A DNA stretch of 64,000 nucleotides from Galerina marginata (taxonomy: Eukaryota > Basidiomycota > Agaricomycetes > Agaricales > Galerinaceae), in the NCBI GenBank assembly GCA_023014335.1, contig JAECYW010000035.1, positions 186,001 to 250,000 on the forward strand, written 5' to 3'. The notes beneath the pieces are model-generated. The model was not told where the DNA came from. It did no database searches and saw only the letters and a list, made by a program, of their open reading frames with translations. Of this stretch, positions 34,078 to 46,100 are shown piece by piece. The position numbers and the translations under genes were made by a program. Numbering within the stretch: position 1 is the first letter of the stretch; every line of letters begins with the position of its first letter.

Positions 34078-34976
34078 TCATTGTGGATTTGGTTGCGACG
34101 TTTTCGTAAGACGGAACTGGTCAACGACAATTTGTACAATGTCTCTCCATTCGGTCATTGCGCCTACACCTGGGAGATAAGATAGAGTTTCAGCTTCGGT
34201 TCGATTTAGTTTCAATTTTCAGGGCCTGGTTCCACAGCCCACGGCAGGAAAAGGAAAAAACGTACCGACATCTCCACATGCCAAGTGTTTACCTACTGGG
34301 CCAACGATCGTGTAACCTACGACTTCTTTGACAATCCGAAGGTGTTCGGCGGTCAGCGGGTGCTCGTACATCAGGGTGTTCATTGCTGGGAAAATGTAGG
34401 TCGGCGTGGCAGGGGAGAGGGCACGCATGAGGGACGTCTAAAATTAAGGGCAATGAGCAATCAATTGGAGGGGGAGGGAGAGGTCACGAACGACAAGGTT
34501 ATCGCAAGTGCCGTGTGCGATCTTCGAGAGGGTGTTGGCCGAGCAAGGCGCGACGAGAACGATATCGGCCCATCTCCGAAGCTCGATGTGGAGAATTGGG
34601 TCGCCAATTTTGAACGTTCCCTGGGAAGGGTGGTATGAATGAGTACATTTAAATTGGAGATTGGAGTTTTCGTAAGCGTTACCGTCCATTCGTCTTGGTC
34701 AGTCCACACTCTCGTTCCTGCCTTTTCTATGTCGGATTTATTGTAAAATGCAAGCGATGGTTTGGTAGCGACTACTTCCACAAGCACGTTGTGGTACTGC
34801 CCTGCACGAAATGATTGTTCAGGTGAGCTTCAACTCGAATTTGAAGAAAGAGCGCCACTCACACTCAACAACTCTTTCACGATGAGAGGAGCCTTAATAG
34901 AAGCAACGCTACCGGTTGTAATGAGAAGAACATGTGTGTGACCTGGTCGTCGAGCGGTTTCAGCAACGAAGGCCAT
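34078..34976 (-). CDS. Phosphopantothenoylcysteine decarboxylase (HFCD flavoprotein)
   Basis: Five exons on the minus strand give a protein of about 215 residues, the size of a stand-alone PPCDC. ITTGSVASIKAPLIVKEL forms the FMN-binding start, with the active-site His equivalent expected in ILHIELRRWADIVLVAPCSANTL. IAHGTCDNL, the PAMNTLMYEHPLT substrate clamp and the flexible flap GKHLACGDVG follow in canonical order. A final exon adds MTEWRDIVQIVVDQF. The enzyme decarboxylates 4'-phospho-N-pantothenoylcysteine to phosphopantetheine in coenzyme A synthesis. The first exon-exon join is least certain: two acceptors near 34800 are possible, and YHNVLVEVVATKPS follows. The last exon lies right beside the decayed F-box copy. 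Confidence 0.88.
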
Positions 34977-35502
34977 GGTTGACGTTCGCGATAAACTTTG
35001 CTTTGAACCGTGGAGGCAGGAATGCAAGAAGCGGAAGGCAGGCTGACTCAGGGGCACCGTCGATCATCTGGCCGGCATCGTCCGGCATCGTGATTATATT
35101 CTCAGCGAATAGCCGCTCGGCGCCAAGCCCGTTACTTTAATTTCCTCCGCCAAGGCGCATGGAGGAATGCAGAGTCCAAGAAGATAAAATCGAGTGTCGT
35201 CAGGGCTTTTCGTGATACCGCCTGATACCACGATCATGGGTCCTGAATGTTATAAGTATAAACCCGGAACTTGGCCCCGCAAGTTTTCTTGTGTTTTGTC
35301 TTCTCCCCCCATCCCTCCCTAGAGCAGAGTGAGTCCTTTTTGCGACGGTCAAAAATCCTTCGGAGGTCTCGCTACTGACTAAACCTACAGGCTCTTCATA
35401 CTTTCGTTACCTTACCCACTTTAGGCACCCCCTGTCGTCGTCAAACCTGTACACCTTTCAACGAAGCATTTGAATTATATTCGAAGAGGATCGTTTATCG
35501 CA
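34977..35502. other. Divergent promoter region
   Basis: About 525 bp between the divergent PPCDC and cupredoxin-like genes. It has a pyrimidine-rich tract near 35300 (CTTCTCCCCCCATCCCTCCC) typical of fungal transcription start regions and a 9 bp direct repeat CGGCATCGT at about 35070 and 35082. No gene seen. Confidence 0.4.
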
Positions 35503-36479
35503 ATGCGTTTCTCCACCACCCTTGTCGCCGCCGTCTCTGCTTTCGCCTCTGTCGCGTCTGCCGCCAACCTCACCGTCACAGTAGGGAAGGACGGCACAAA
35601 CGTCTTTGAACCCAATGTGTTCGTATATCTTATGTTCTACAATTTTTATGGCTAATTTTTAAAATACCCATCAGTCTTACGGGTGTTCAGGCTGGGGACA
35701 CTATTTCGTTCAAATTGTACGCATTGCCCAGAATATTTACTCTGTCATAAAGACTCATGTCATATTCTCAGTGTGTCCAAGAACCATGTGCGACGCACGC
35801 TGACATATCCTCTTTCGGCGGCTAATTTTTTTTTTCAACAAAAATACTAGACCTTGACCCAGTCAACGTTCGCCACACCTTGCGTTGCAAAGTAATTTTA
35901 TCTACTTGCATCTGGATCCCAAAACCATGCCTAACAGACCATCTTTCAACCAGGCCCAATGGTGTCAACTCTGGTTTCATTCCCGTCGCAGCTGGCGCAA
36001 CCACGTTCCCCACCTGGACCATTCAGGTTGACAATGTAACGGCGCCACTCTGGTTCTACTGCGCGCAAGCCCAGTAAGCAGCCGTTATTATCTGGCCGCT
36101 AACGACTTAATTAACATGACCCTTGCACCCAAGGCACTGCAAAGGCGGCATGGTCTTCGCCATCAACCCAACAGCAGATAAGACCTTCGATACCTACCTC
36201 GTGCGTACTCCTGTTATCGTCCGCCAAGGTTGACTTGGCTTCCTATTCTTTCTTAATTTTATTTTGCAGGCCACGGCCAAGGGAGCTGCCCCTCCTGCCA
36301 ATCCCTCCAGCCCCGGAGGCGCTGCCACCCCACCCGCGTCGCCTTCCGCTGGGAGTCCCTCTGGCTCCGGTTCCGCATCCACCCCATCAAGTCCGGCCTC
36401 TGGCGCCTTCACTGTCTCAATACACACGGCCACCACGCTGCTGGCAGCGCTTGGCGTTGTTGCTGGTTTGACGCTATGA
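35503..36479 (+). CDS. GPI-anchored cupredoxin-like extracellular protein
   Basis: A multi-exon gene with a clean signal peptide (MRFSTTLVAAVSAFASVASA). The mature part begins NLTVTVGKDGTNVFEPN, then a beta-rich cupredoxin fold split by short introns: GVQAGDTISF, VSKNH, TLTQSTFATPC, PTWTIQVDN, PLWFYCAQ, HCKGGMVFAIN. The His in KNH, Cys in FYC, His in HCK and Met in GGM are in the right order for a type 1 copper site. A Pro/Ser/Ala-rich stalk follows, ending in a hydrophobic tail (LLAALGVVAGLTL), which indicates GPI attachment. Such proteins are abundant cell-surface proteins in basidiomycetes. Function is unknown; they are often called serine-rich or extracellular cupredoxins. Confidence 0.85.
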
Positions 36480-37001
36480 AATTGAGTTGTGATTTGATTT
36501 GGGCATTCCACTCTTCGGGCGTTGACGTTCCTGTGGCGGATTTCTTTTTGTGACTTCACCTTCGACTTGTGTACTTGACAGCGTTGCCATTTTGTAACCC
36601 CTACCCTTCTTTTACAAACGCAAGCAATCCATCCGCACTGCAGACTTATGAAGCACAAGAAACCCAAATCCTTGCTATCTTCCCGAAGTAACCGCCCCAA
36701 GGTATAGCAGATCTGGTCTTCATGCACCGTGTCACCGACTGGCGGACCAACTTTCATGATCAGTGCTCAGCCCCGTTGCACTTGCGAATTTGAGAGTGTG
36801 AACCCACCACCCAATTGAAAGTTGCTCAATCCTGAGTATAGACCGTAACCACATTACATGATCCAGTCCTAGTGTTGTTAGTACATAAGTAATGTGCAAG
36901 ACCTGCTTCCAAATTTTTACATCCAATCCTATGTGTTCCAATGATTCCAACAAAAAACAGAAGGCAAACGGAAAAATAAAACTCCTGATTTCATAGTAAA
37001 T
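36480..37001. other. Convergent 3' intergenic region
   Basis: About 520 bp between the ends of the cupredoxin-like gene and MOB copy 1. No gene seen. Confidence 0.4.
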
Positions 37002-37997
37002 TTAACCCTCTAAAATCCCTTTCTCTTTCCACCTCTCCCATAGCAGCCCCACGCCAGCAGGAGCATTAGGCTCGCCTTTGATATCCCTCACCTCCAACAG
37101 CTCGTATTCGCGCCCAAACGCGAGGAAGTGCGCGAAGAGGGAGTTGAAGTGCGGTTCGGAGCGGAGGTGTAAGATCTGCGGGTAGTGCGCGTGGTATATA
37201 TGGGCGAAGACGCGTAAGAGCTGGCGGTAGACTGTCCGGACTGTGGCTGGGAAGGAGGGGTGGAATACTTGGTCTATAAAGGGAGTCGTTTAATATAATT
37301 AGGAAAAGGGACGTCGAGGCAACGCACTGGATTTAGTGGGGAAGATGTTCTCGTCGTCGACAAGGTTCTGGATGGAGGTCATCACGTAGTCGATGTATGT
37401 TGGAGCTGGGAGCGCTGCTTGTTTTCCTCCTTGGTGGGTCCATACGTAGTTCAATCTGCACGGATCGGATGTAATCACCCAGGTTATCGTTGTTGCTTGA
37501 ACAAGTGGTGCAGTACCTACAATGGGCCACCGGACATCGTTGGACAAGTATGCTGCGTGCACGTCTCTGCAATTACGCCATAGAATTCGTTGAGATTCGT
37601 GTAGAAGTCGAATACTATTTTCCATTCACACCTGATTAGAAACCAATACACACATGTGAACTACAGGAGGTTAACGCACTATTGACAGCAACCCATTCCA
37701 TGATATCCGTATATTTTGGTAGCATGACGATCGTCTTGAAGTTGCCCTTCACGAGAGCGGCATCGGCGAAGGGGCTACATAGGTAGAGCGGTTTCGGCGC
37801 CTGGCTTCCGGGCGATGGCGATCTGGAAGGAGAACCACCCGAGTCCTTGCGAGTTGGCGCGGTGCCTCCAGAGGGCGTCGGAGACCTCCTAGCGCGTGGG
37901 GCACGATTACGGCTGGAATTGAACATGTATAGGTCAGTGCACGGCCGAAGTAATGGTATATAATTGAGAAGGGGAGCACGAACCCGAAAAACGACAT
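37002..37997 (-). CDS. MOB2-like NDR-kinase activator, copy 1
   Basis: Five exons on the minus strand. The start MSFFG joins RNRAPRARRS by frame, then comes a Ser/Pro linker and the MOB core: ALVKGNFKTIVMLPKYTDIMEW, FDFYTNLNEFYGVIAE, C-x4-C in CTQHTC and H-x2-H in HIYHAH, the zinc ligands of MOB proteins, then FPTKS and LAFGREYELLE. The TIVMLPKY and NLNEFYG segments resemble MOB2 rather than MOB1. MOB2 activates NDR/Orb6-type kinases in polarised growth and cell separation. The chain ends WERWKEKGILEG. About 245 residues, normal for the family. It is one of two copies flanking an F-box gene, all in the same orientation. Confidence 0.88.
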
Positions 37998-38428
37998 GGC
38001 GGCGGTGATGGTTGACCTTGACTGCCGGATTCAGATTCGAAATGATGAGGTCTCCTAGGTCGATCGGATCGCAGGCGTTTGTTCGCCGTCGTTGCTGGTC
38101 TGTGGCGCACTGGTTCACTGGCCAAGCATGAAGTCGTCGCTGAGAGGCTGTTTCTAGGTTCCAACTTGGGAAGATCGCCTCGCGACGCTGTCAACCTGAA
38201 GAACCCAACCATGTGACCACCGATCGCGATCGTTTCAAGATAGGGGCCTGCAGAAAGCTCATCCAACAGAGCGCCAAAATGAAGCCACCGAAACGCGACA
38301 TAGATCTAATCCCTGTAGGCTGTATATCTCCACTCATTCGAGTTGTATGATGCTTATTAACCTTCACCAAAGACCAGGTTTCATTTTGGGCAGTACTTAC
38401 ACTCTATTACCAAAGAATTTTATTATTA
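37998..38428. other. Spacer between MOB copy 1 and F-box gene
   Basis: About 430 bp. The minus-strand frame 37934-38266 runs through this 5' region without family features. It contains GATCGCGATCG near 38222, a short palindrome. No gene is supported. Confidence 0.4.
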
Positions 38429-40045
38429 TTAGCGGGGAGGCTCTTCGAAAAGCAGAGCATCAGGTCTCCCGTTTCCACAAATATATTCGTCACTCTCCTC
38501 TTCATAACGAGAGACCACTACCTTGAGACCCGTGAATTTTTCGAAGGAAGTTAGATCCAAATAACCGTGAGTTATGTCCACGTAAAGGCAGGAAATTGAT
38601 ATTCCCGACGCTGATCTGAAGGCCAGGAAGTCATGGAGAGGTTCTACATCATTTCCAGGTGTAAAGCGTGTCCAGTTTTTAACAATAACCGTTTTCACCA
38701 AAGGGAATGCAATTTTAAGGAGGTCGCCTGGAAGGAGTAGCAGCAATCGCAATGTTTGTGGGGAAGCTTCCAGCCTCGTCACAGAACCAGCACCGGCAAT
38801 TATTTCGGCAAATTTCGAGGATGAAGGGAGGATAGGGACACTTTGGTGTAAGTATAAACCCATGCAATTGGCATGTGGAACACTGGGAAATCTTAAGGCA
38901 TTCCAGAGTTCGATACCTACGCGTTCCGTGAGGTTTGTGGAATAGATTAGAATGAAATTGAAGGATTGCCCATTTGGAAGTTGAGCAAAAAATTGGAACA
39001 CCCCCCGTCGGAGAGAGAGGGTTATTGTAGTAGAAGTTGATAATTCAGCGTGCCTCGAATAAGTGGATAGGACTTGTGAAATCGTATTAATATCCTGCAC
39101 TTCAAGATCGTAGTCGGTGTAGGAGAAACTATTGCAGTAGAGCCACAGGACGCGCCCATGAAGTGGCTCGATCTGAGCAAGGAAAGCAATATACGGAGTG
39201 ACATTCAATTTGACATTGAATTTAATGTGATGCAATCTGGGTAGCGCGACTTTGCGCATTTGACTGGGGTCTCCGTGAATGATCGCCTGGACTCCACAGT
39301 CCTCGAGGGATTCTAAAAGAGGCATCTGGGCCAGCACCTCAAGCAATTCGTGGACAGGAATCGGTGTAGTCAGTGATAGATGACAAATGGACGAGACCCA
39401 AGGAGCTCGAATGTTAAACTGAATGCTGGGAGCGGTGAAGGACCGTAAAGATGGTGCACAGTTGCTGAAAATTGTGAAATCGGGAGGTGACAAAATAAAC
39501 GGGTCTTCTTCCAGATTGGTCAACGTCAGTTTAAACGATTCCAGGGCATCCGGCGATCTCTTCAGCAGGCGCCATAAATCCGAACCGTACTCGACGATCT
39601 TCAAGTTGTGCTCGTCGTCGAAATCCAGTTCCAACGATCGAACCCTAGGCCAATTGTCTGCCAGGATGGAGATCACCGAGTCACCGATGAGGGAGAGTTT
39701 GTGGGTGATACCGCCTCGTATGAAGAGGTCAGAACTGCCTGTACGACCTATTACCTCCTTTCTCCAGTCTTCTTGGTGCAGCCAATCAAAATTGATGATG
39801 CGACCCCACAACGATGGAGAGTTTACGATAAGGTCTCTCCAAGCCAAACAAACTTGAGAGTTGTGTCGGAGGGTGTTCAAAGCAGGCGTCTCGTCCTCTG
39901 ATTCGTCTTCCATGTCGGCGTTTATCGAGAAGATGTGCCATAGCAAATCACCACCCAAAGGAAAGCCGGCTGTCGGTCGGGTCACGGTGAAGAGGTCGCC
40001 TCTTGCAGGCGATGGACTAGAAGTGTCCGTCTCCTTGGTAGACAT
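38429..40045 (-). CDS. F-box-like protein with leucine-rich C-terminus
   Basis: A single exon of about 538 residues, unusual beside its intron-rich neighbours but common for agaricomycete F-box expansions. Near residues 20-80 it has GFPLGGDLLWHIFSINAD, then QVCLAWRDLIVNSPSLWGRI, the typical degenerate F-box pattern. Leucine-rich segments follow (RVRSLELDFDD, CHLSLTTPIPVHELLEVLAQMPLLESLEDCG). It would recruit substrates to an SCF ubiquitin ligase. Start: the first ATG in frame, MSTKETDTSSPSPARG; the frame extends 15 codons further but without ATG. A decayed relative is at 33.3-34.1 kb. It lies between two MOB2-like genes. Confidence 0.8.
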   Translation of the reverse strand: MSTKETDTSSPSPARGDLFTVTRPTAGFPLGGDLLWHIFSINADMEDESEDETPALNTLRHNSQVCLAWRDLIVNSPSLWGRIINFDWLHQEDWRKEVIGRTGSSDLFIRGGITHKLSLIGDSVISILADNWPRVRSLELDFDDEHNLKIVEYGSDLWRLLKRSPDALESFKLTLTNLEEDPFILSPPDFTIFSNCAPSLRSFTAPSIQFNIRAPWVSSICHLSLTTPIPVHELLEVLAQMPLLESLEDCGVQAIIHGDPSQMRKVALPRLHHIKFNVKLNVTPYIAFLAQIEPLHGRVLWLYCNSFSYTDYDLEVQDINTISQVLSTYSRHAELSTSTTITLSLRRGVFQFFAQLPNGQSFNFILIYSTNLTERVGIELWNALRFPSVPHANCMGLYLHQSVPILPSSSKFAEIIAGAGSVTRLEASPQTLRLLLLLPGDLLKIAFPLVKTVIVKNWTRFTPGNDVEPLHDFLAFRSASGISISCLYVDITHGYLDLTSFEKFTGLKVVVSRYEEESDEYICGNGRPDALLFEEPPR

Positions 40046-40376
40046 AGAAATGTAGGCGGGCGTAAACAGGATCCTTACCGTCAGAGTCACCGGTTAACTA
40101 CGGCGTGTCACAGTGAGATTTCTATCCCGAACGAAATCGATTCTAGAATCTTATCTAATCTTAGTTTAATCTACCGAGTCCAGGTATGTGTATCTTACGA
40201 ACCGAAAATTACATCTCGCAAAATGTCGATTCGATGATCTAAAATGCTAAGAGAGAGAGAGCATTGTACAGTAGCAGCTGGGTATTGCAGTAAAGCCAAT
40301 TCCTATACAACAAATTCGGCACTGAACTAAAATGAAAGCTGTCCAAAATCCACGTTCAACAAGAAAAAAGAGGAAC
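40046..40376. other. Spacer with GA microsatellite
   Basis: About 330 bp between the F-box start and the end of MOB copy 2. It contains a short (GA) run at about 40250. No gene seen. Confidence 0.4.
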
Positions 40377-41410
40377 TCAGCCCTCCAAAATTCCCATGTC
40401 TCTCCATGCCTCCCATAGTTGTCCGACACCCACAGGGGAAGATGATGTACCCTTTACGTCCTTGATTTCCAGAAGTTCATATTCCCGACCAAAGGAGAGG
40501 AAATGAGCGAAGAGAGAATTGAAGTGAGGTTCGGAGCGGAGGTGCAGAATTTGGTGGAAATGCGCATGGTATATGTGTGCAAATACCCGAAGGAGCTGTC
40601 GGTATACGTGCTTTACCGTCGATGGGAATGATTGCGGGAAGTCATGGCCTAGACACGACCCAAGAATAAGGTCATTTCATTTGATAAACATGATTCCAAA
40701 TTTCAAAGGTCCTGCACACACCTGACTTGGTAGGAAACGTGGCTTCATCGTTCAGCAGGTTCTGGATCCATGTCATAACATAATCAATATATGTTGGGGC
40801 AGGTAAGTGCACATTTTTGCGGTCGTGATTTATCCAGGTGTAACTCAATCTGAGAAGGGTCAGCAAAAATCGATTCTACACATCATGACTAAGGAGATGC
40901 AAACGAAGAAGCACTCACGTCGGACCAGCAGACATCATAGGACACGCTTGTTGGGTACAGCACTCCGTGATCACGCCGTAAAATTCATTTAGGTTTGTGT
41001 AAAAGTCGAAAACTCCAGGTCCGAAGAAAAGCCAAATGGCGTTAGCGACGAGCTAAAAAGCAGAAAAGGCTTGGAGCGTACTATTCATGGCCACCCACTC
41101 CATGATATCGACATATTTTGGTAGCATAACTATCGTCTTAAAATTCCCCTTCACCAACGCGGCTTCAACGAATGGGCTGGAGAGGTACAACGGTTTGGGT
41201 ATAGGCGGTGTTTTGGGTGACGAAACGACAGGACTCGGAGGCAGCATTTCCGCTGGCGAGAAGGTTGCGGATGTTGGCGTCGTCGCCCGCTTAGATCCCC
41301 GCTGGGCACGCGTCATAGACCGACTATATACAGAATGTTGGTCAGAACGAATATTTTACAATTGACGAACGAGAACTTCGGGCTTGCCTGATAGAGTTGA
41401 AAAAGGACAT
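40377..41410 (-). CDS. MOB2-like NDR-kinase activator, copy 2
   Basis: Five exons give about 250 residues. The core is ALVKGNFKTIVMLPKYVDIMEW, FYTNLNEFYGVIAE, zinc ligands in CTQQAC and HIYHAH, ICQ-independent NLLNDEATFPTKS and LSFGREYELLE, close to copy 1. The N-terminus MSFFNSIS joins RSMTRAQRGS through an intron whose only frame-compatible donor is GC (AG/GCAAGC, 41387 downward); the acceptor is TATAG at 41324. The intron positions otherwise match copy 1. The last residues ILEG are shared. It probably partners an NDR-type kinase like its paralogue. Two complete MOB2-like genes 3.4 kb apart suggest recent local duplication. Confidence 0.87.
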
Positions 41411-43181
41411 GGTTCGGTACTGAATTCAATCAGTCCAGAGTCTATATGAAAAGAGCGACGAGTAAATCAAATCTTGAGGGGTTCCGGGGATATTCTGTCA
41501 ATCGTTGGACGATGCCAGGTGGGAAGGAGTGAGCATGCCAGGTCCTGTTCTGATTTTCTTGGCAGAGATTCTCATCACGTGGCTAGTTTCAACGCGTATG
41601 GTTTTCAGCGCGACATCGTCACATACAAAACCAGCTTGGATCGTTTTGGCTTGACACCCAACTGGTGTGAGCTGCTGCAAATTACGGCAACGTGGATAAA
41701 GGTGCACAAGCCTGAATAAATGTGGAAGAATTTCGTTTTGGGAGAGAATTGGAGGGAAGTTACTTTTGAGTTACTTACAAGTTTAGCTGGCCATATATCA
41801 TTGGCAAGGTGGTAAGCCAATGGAGTTGAGTAATCATCAAGACATTCAGCGACGGTTGAGGGGTATTTTTTATGCCCCAGGAAAAATGTTGGCTATATAT
41901 GCATAATCCCTCATCTCCAAATAGCAATTCACAATCAAAATGTCAGCCATAATCCCTCTTCCCAGTCAATCAACGTTACTCCGCATTTAATCTTGAGTGC
42001 GCTTGCTATAAAACAGATTAACAATCTAAAGTGACTGAATAATTTACCGTGTAGCTCTTTCCAATGTCTTGAGTCAAGGACCAGTGTTAAGCGCCCGTGT
42101 TGCTAAGGACTTATAGGCAAAGCTACTAATACATTAGGCTTGATTTTGTGAAGGATGCCAAAAAATCAGTTTACGTGCGCACAGTTAAATCGATACATCG
42201 ATGCAAGAATACGATGGCCTGAGTACGTCTTCACCAGCGCGGTTATGTTCGCCTACCTTATTTATCTCGGGATGAGATCGGCAATCGCATTTTGTTTAAT
42301 CTTCAAGTTCAAGGGTCAATTCCACGTCGCAGCTACGAACGATTATAAGCCACTCTTGGCCGACCAAGGGCTTTGTAAACACCCCAGTCCCTCGGGTTAT
42401 CGAGTGAGAACGTACAGGAGCGATAAATGAGAATAATAACTAATAGCACAACATAATTCTATCAACAAGTCGATCGATCTCCAAAAATGGTTTCTTATTT
42501 ACCAGCGAGACGCAGATCCACGGGGAAACGTCCCAATTGGACAGAAGTATTTGGAACTTTCATATCGTTTCTGAGCACACGCCAACTGCCAGTAGAGAAT
42601 GATGATGTTGAGACTTTCAAGTTGCAGATCCAATGAGAGCAGATACTTAGTATGTCGCTGCAGCTCGGTGGGTGGCAAATCCAAAGTGGCAACGCCGAGT
42701 ACATAGTGTGCAGATGACAGCACAAACAAGCGTCAACTCCGAGTCCCCACGGTCCTTGCCTCTTACACCGAAAGGCACTGCACAAAAATCAGGATTCGGT
42801 ACTCCTTCAGCTTCAAGCTTCAGATTTACTTTCCCCCTGCGATATCGGTGTGGAATACTTGCCCGGTCTCCTCTTAACGGCAAGACTCTGGGGGTCGATT
42901 CGTACAGAATAACAAATTGATATCACCGGAGCGGCGTCAATTTTGCGTGACTTGCCTATAGCTATAATCCCGCAAATACGAAACCCCTTTACGGTCAAAC
43001 AGGGTCTAACATAACAAGATGCGCGAAATTCGCTATTCCTCGATACCTCGTTGTCTGAGTTATTTGTTGAAATTTTTGTCGTGACCGGATCTGGGCCAGA
43101 CAACCATGCGAGGCTTTTCTATATAACACTGTTCAAGTTCCCCTCGACTACTTGCTGCGTGTTTCCAACCTGCCTCCTACA
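41411..43181. other. Long intergenic region, no supported gene
   Basis: About 1.8 kb. Frames at 42155-42430 (+) and 42495-42883 (-) are the longest; the minus-strand one contains a helical stretch (KYLLSLDLQLESLNIIILYW) in a different frame from its surroundings, so a decayed coding fragment is possible. Nothing can be named. Confidence 0.35.
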
Positions 43182-46100
43182 ATGACCTCCAAAGCCTCTG
43201 CAGAACTTGGACTCAACACGAAGCGTACGGCCGTACGCTTGACAGGACTGCCACTCCTCTACCTCAGCTTTCAGACCCTTGGTAGGTCCCGAAACCTGCC
43301 TGCATGTTATAATCAGTGTTTTAACCCTTCCTATGAGGTATCATTTACTCGGACATTGGGACTTCTCCTCTGTATGTCCTAAACGGTATATGGCCGGCGA
43401 GCGGGCCTATGCCATCTAACGAAGATATTGTTGGAGGCATCAGCGCAATTATCTGGTCACTTACTCTCCTTCCATTGTTAAAATATGTGAGTCGGAAGCG
43501 GTGCAACACATTTATGCACGTCTCAAAGTTGGCTAGGTTTTTGTCTCCTTATATTTTGGAACGAAAGAAGGTCGGGCTGCGTTTGTTTTTTCCCGCTCTT
43601 TACTAATTGTGACGATGATGTAGGCGAGGGTGGTTCTTTTGCTTTGTACCAAGGCCTCTACCCTCGTGAAGATGTCGACTTCGATGCAGACCGCACGCTT
43701 ACAGGTGAATCCCTCGGAAAGGGGCCATCGAAGCCACGCACTTTAAAAGAGAAGTCTCGCTGGCCATTACTGTTATGGGTGAGCTCTCTAGTTAGTCGTA
43801 TTTTCTCCTATTTTAACCATCACCTAGTGTCTGTTTGGTACTGCGTGGGTTTCCAAGCCTACATAGTCCAAATCAAAGGCCTAATTATTCTATAGTCTTA
43901 CCATGGCAGATGGTATATTCACACCCGCCGTCTCTGTCACGAGCGCTGTGGCTGGAATTGCGGTCGCTAAAGCATCAGTAATCCACGACATTATTCCAAT
44001 TTCTGTGGTATGCGGTTGATATACAGTAACAACTTATGTTTTTAACACTTTCACAAAACCAGGCCTTTTTGGTTGCTTTATTCGTTGCCCAACAGTTCGG
44101 AACGGCACGGTTATCATTTCTGTTTTCACCGAGTACGTGCCTTCCTGTGCACAAATGCCCCCTCTCAAGTTGTTCAACAGTTGCATTTCTTTGGTTCCTT
44201 CTTCTCATTGGGACTGGCATCTACAATATAACCTTCTTCCCGGGCATCTTCCGCGCGTTCGATCCATCGCGTGCTATCTTGCGTGAGTATTGGGGGTCGA
44301 GGCCTCTTGAATATTATACGTGAAATCTGACGTCTGGACAAGTCTTTGTGAGGACCAGAGATTACGATTTACTTGCTGGAGTGCTTTTGGCAGTAACCGG
44401 TTGCGAAGCAATGTTCGCAAAGTGAGTCTTTTCGTTCGCAGGAATTCCTAGAATTTACCCGGAACTCATGACAACTTAGTCTGGGACAGTTCAATGCCGC
44501 GTCCATCCGGATGTCATTCTGCACCTTTGTATACCCTGGACTGGTGTTAGCATACCTTGGCCAAGGGGCCCGGTTGATTCACGACGGTGAACCTGTGCTC
44601 GCAAACGTGTTCTACAACACGATCCCCGGACCCGTCAACGGGCCGTTATTCTGGTAATCAATTCTTCGGATTTACCACTCTGCGATTCTAAACCTCGTAC
44701 CAGGATCATGTTTGTTTTCGCGGTCCTTGCTACAGTAAGCCCGCAACCACCTCATTCCCGATCGATTTTCAAACTCTCTGTGTAGCTCATTGCGTCCCAA
44801 GCCTTGATCACAGCTACATTCAGTCTGATCCAACAAGTCATCAACAGCAAAGCGTTTCCCCCAATTCGCATGTACTACACCTCCGATACTATCCAAGGCC
44901 AAGTTTATATCCCTGCAATCAACTGGATACTCATGATTGCTACTGTGGTCATCGTCGTCGTATTTTCAAACTTGGCCAATTTGACAAACGCTTATGGCTT
45001 TGCGGTCGCCACTGTCATGATGTCGACCAGTTTGCTCTTGGCTATACAGATGTACTATGTGAAGCACCTCCCCATCATTGTCGGGCTCTTGTATTTTTTC
45101 ACGTTTGGATTCTTCGATGGTAATTCGTTCTGGCTATTTTCTATCTTAAAACGGCGTTGACCCATCTCTTTTCCAGCTCTATTCTGGGGTGCTTCGTTTA
45201 AGAAGGTTCCTCACGGTGCCTGGGTACCTCTTCTTATTGGTGTTATCTTGGAGATAATCATGGTTCTTTGGGTCTGGGCCAAAGTACGTTTTTTTATACC
45301 TTTCACGGTCTTCCCTCACACCAGCATTTTGTGGTCAGTCGCTCGAAGACAGCTTTGACGGGAAGAATCGTATGAACCTCCGGCACTTCATTTACCAAAC
45401 GCCCAAAAATGGAGAAAGTTATGCTGTGGATGAGGACGAAACTTCTGAGGACCGCGAAGACATGTCGTATTATATCCTCCAAGGCAGCGGTGAAGATAAT
45501 TCGGACAAGTACGTCGACGAGAAGTCAGGAGAGAAGAAGGAACTCCAACGCATTCCATCGTGTGCTGTGTTCCATAAGCTCGCGTCGGGGCAGGGTGTGC
45601 CTCATACGTTCGTCGGTGGGTGGAACCAGTAGCTTTAAAGCTATGCTCCTTGAGCTCATTTATCGGCACCCTTCTAGGATTTATCCGGCAATGGCCCGCT
45701 CTTCCTCGTGTGGTCGTAAGTTATTTGAAAGTTGTTTACGTGATAGCTTGTTCATTTCCTCCCAGATCTTCCTCTCGGTCTGCATTGTACCCGCCGCTCG
45801 AGTACCCGTCGATGAGAGATATGTCGTTAGCAAGGTCCGCACAGTAGAAGGTACGTTGCGTGCGTTTTAAATATTGGTCCGTGAGGTCTGATTATGTCTT
45901 TATTTCAGGTTTCTACGGCGTCACCTATTACATTGGTTTCCGCGACAACTTTGATGTTAAGGTCGGTCAAGAAATTTACTCGGCCATTACTTTATCCCAG
46001 TCTAATTATTAATTTAGATAGACGACCTAATCACAAAAATCTGCACTCTCGAAAGGCAGCTCAATCCCTCGGTACCAGATTCCTTCCTTCAACAAATCCG

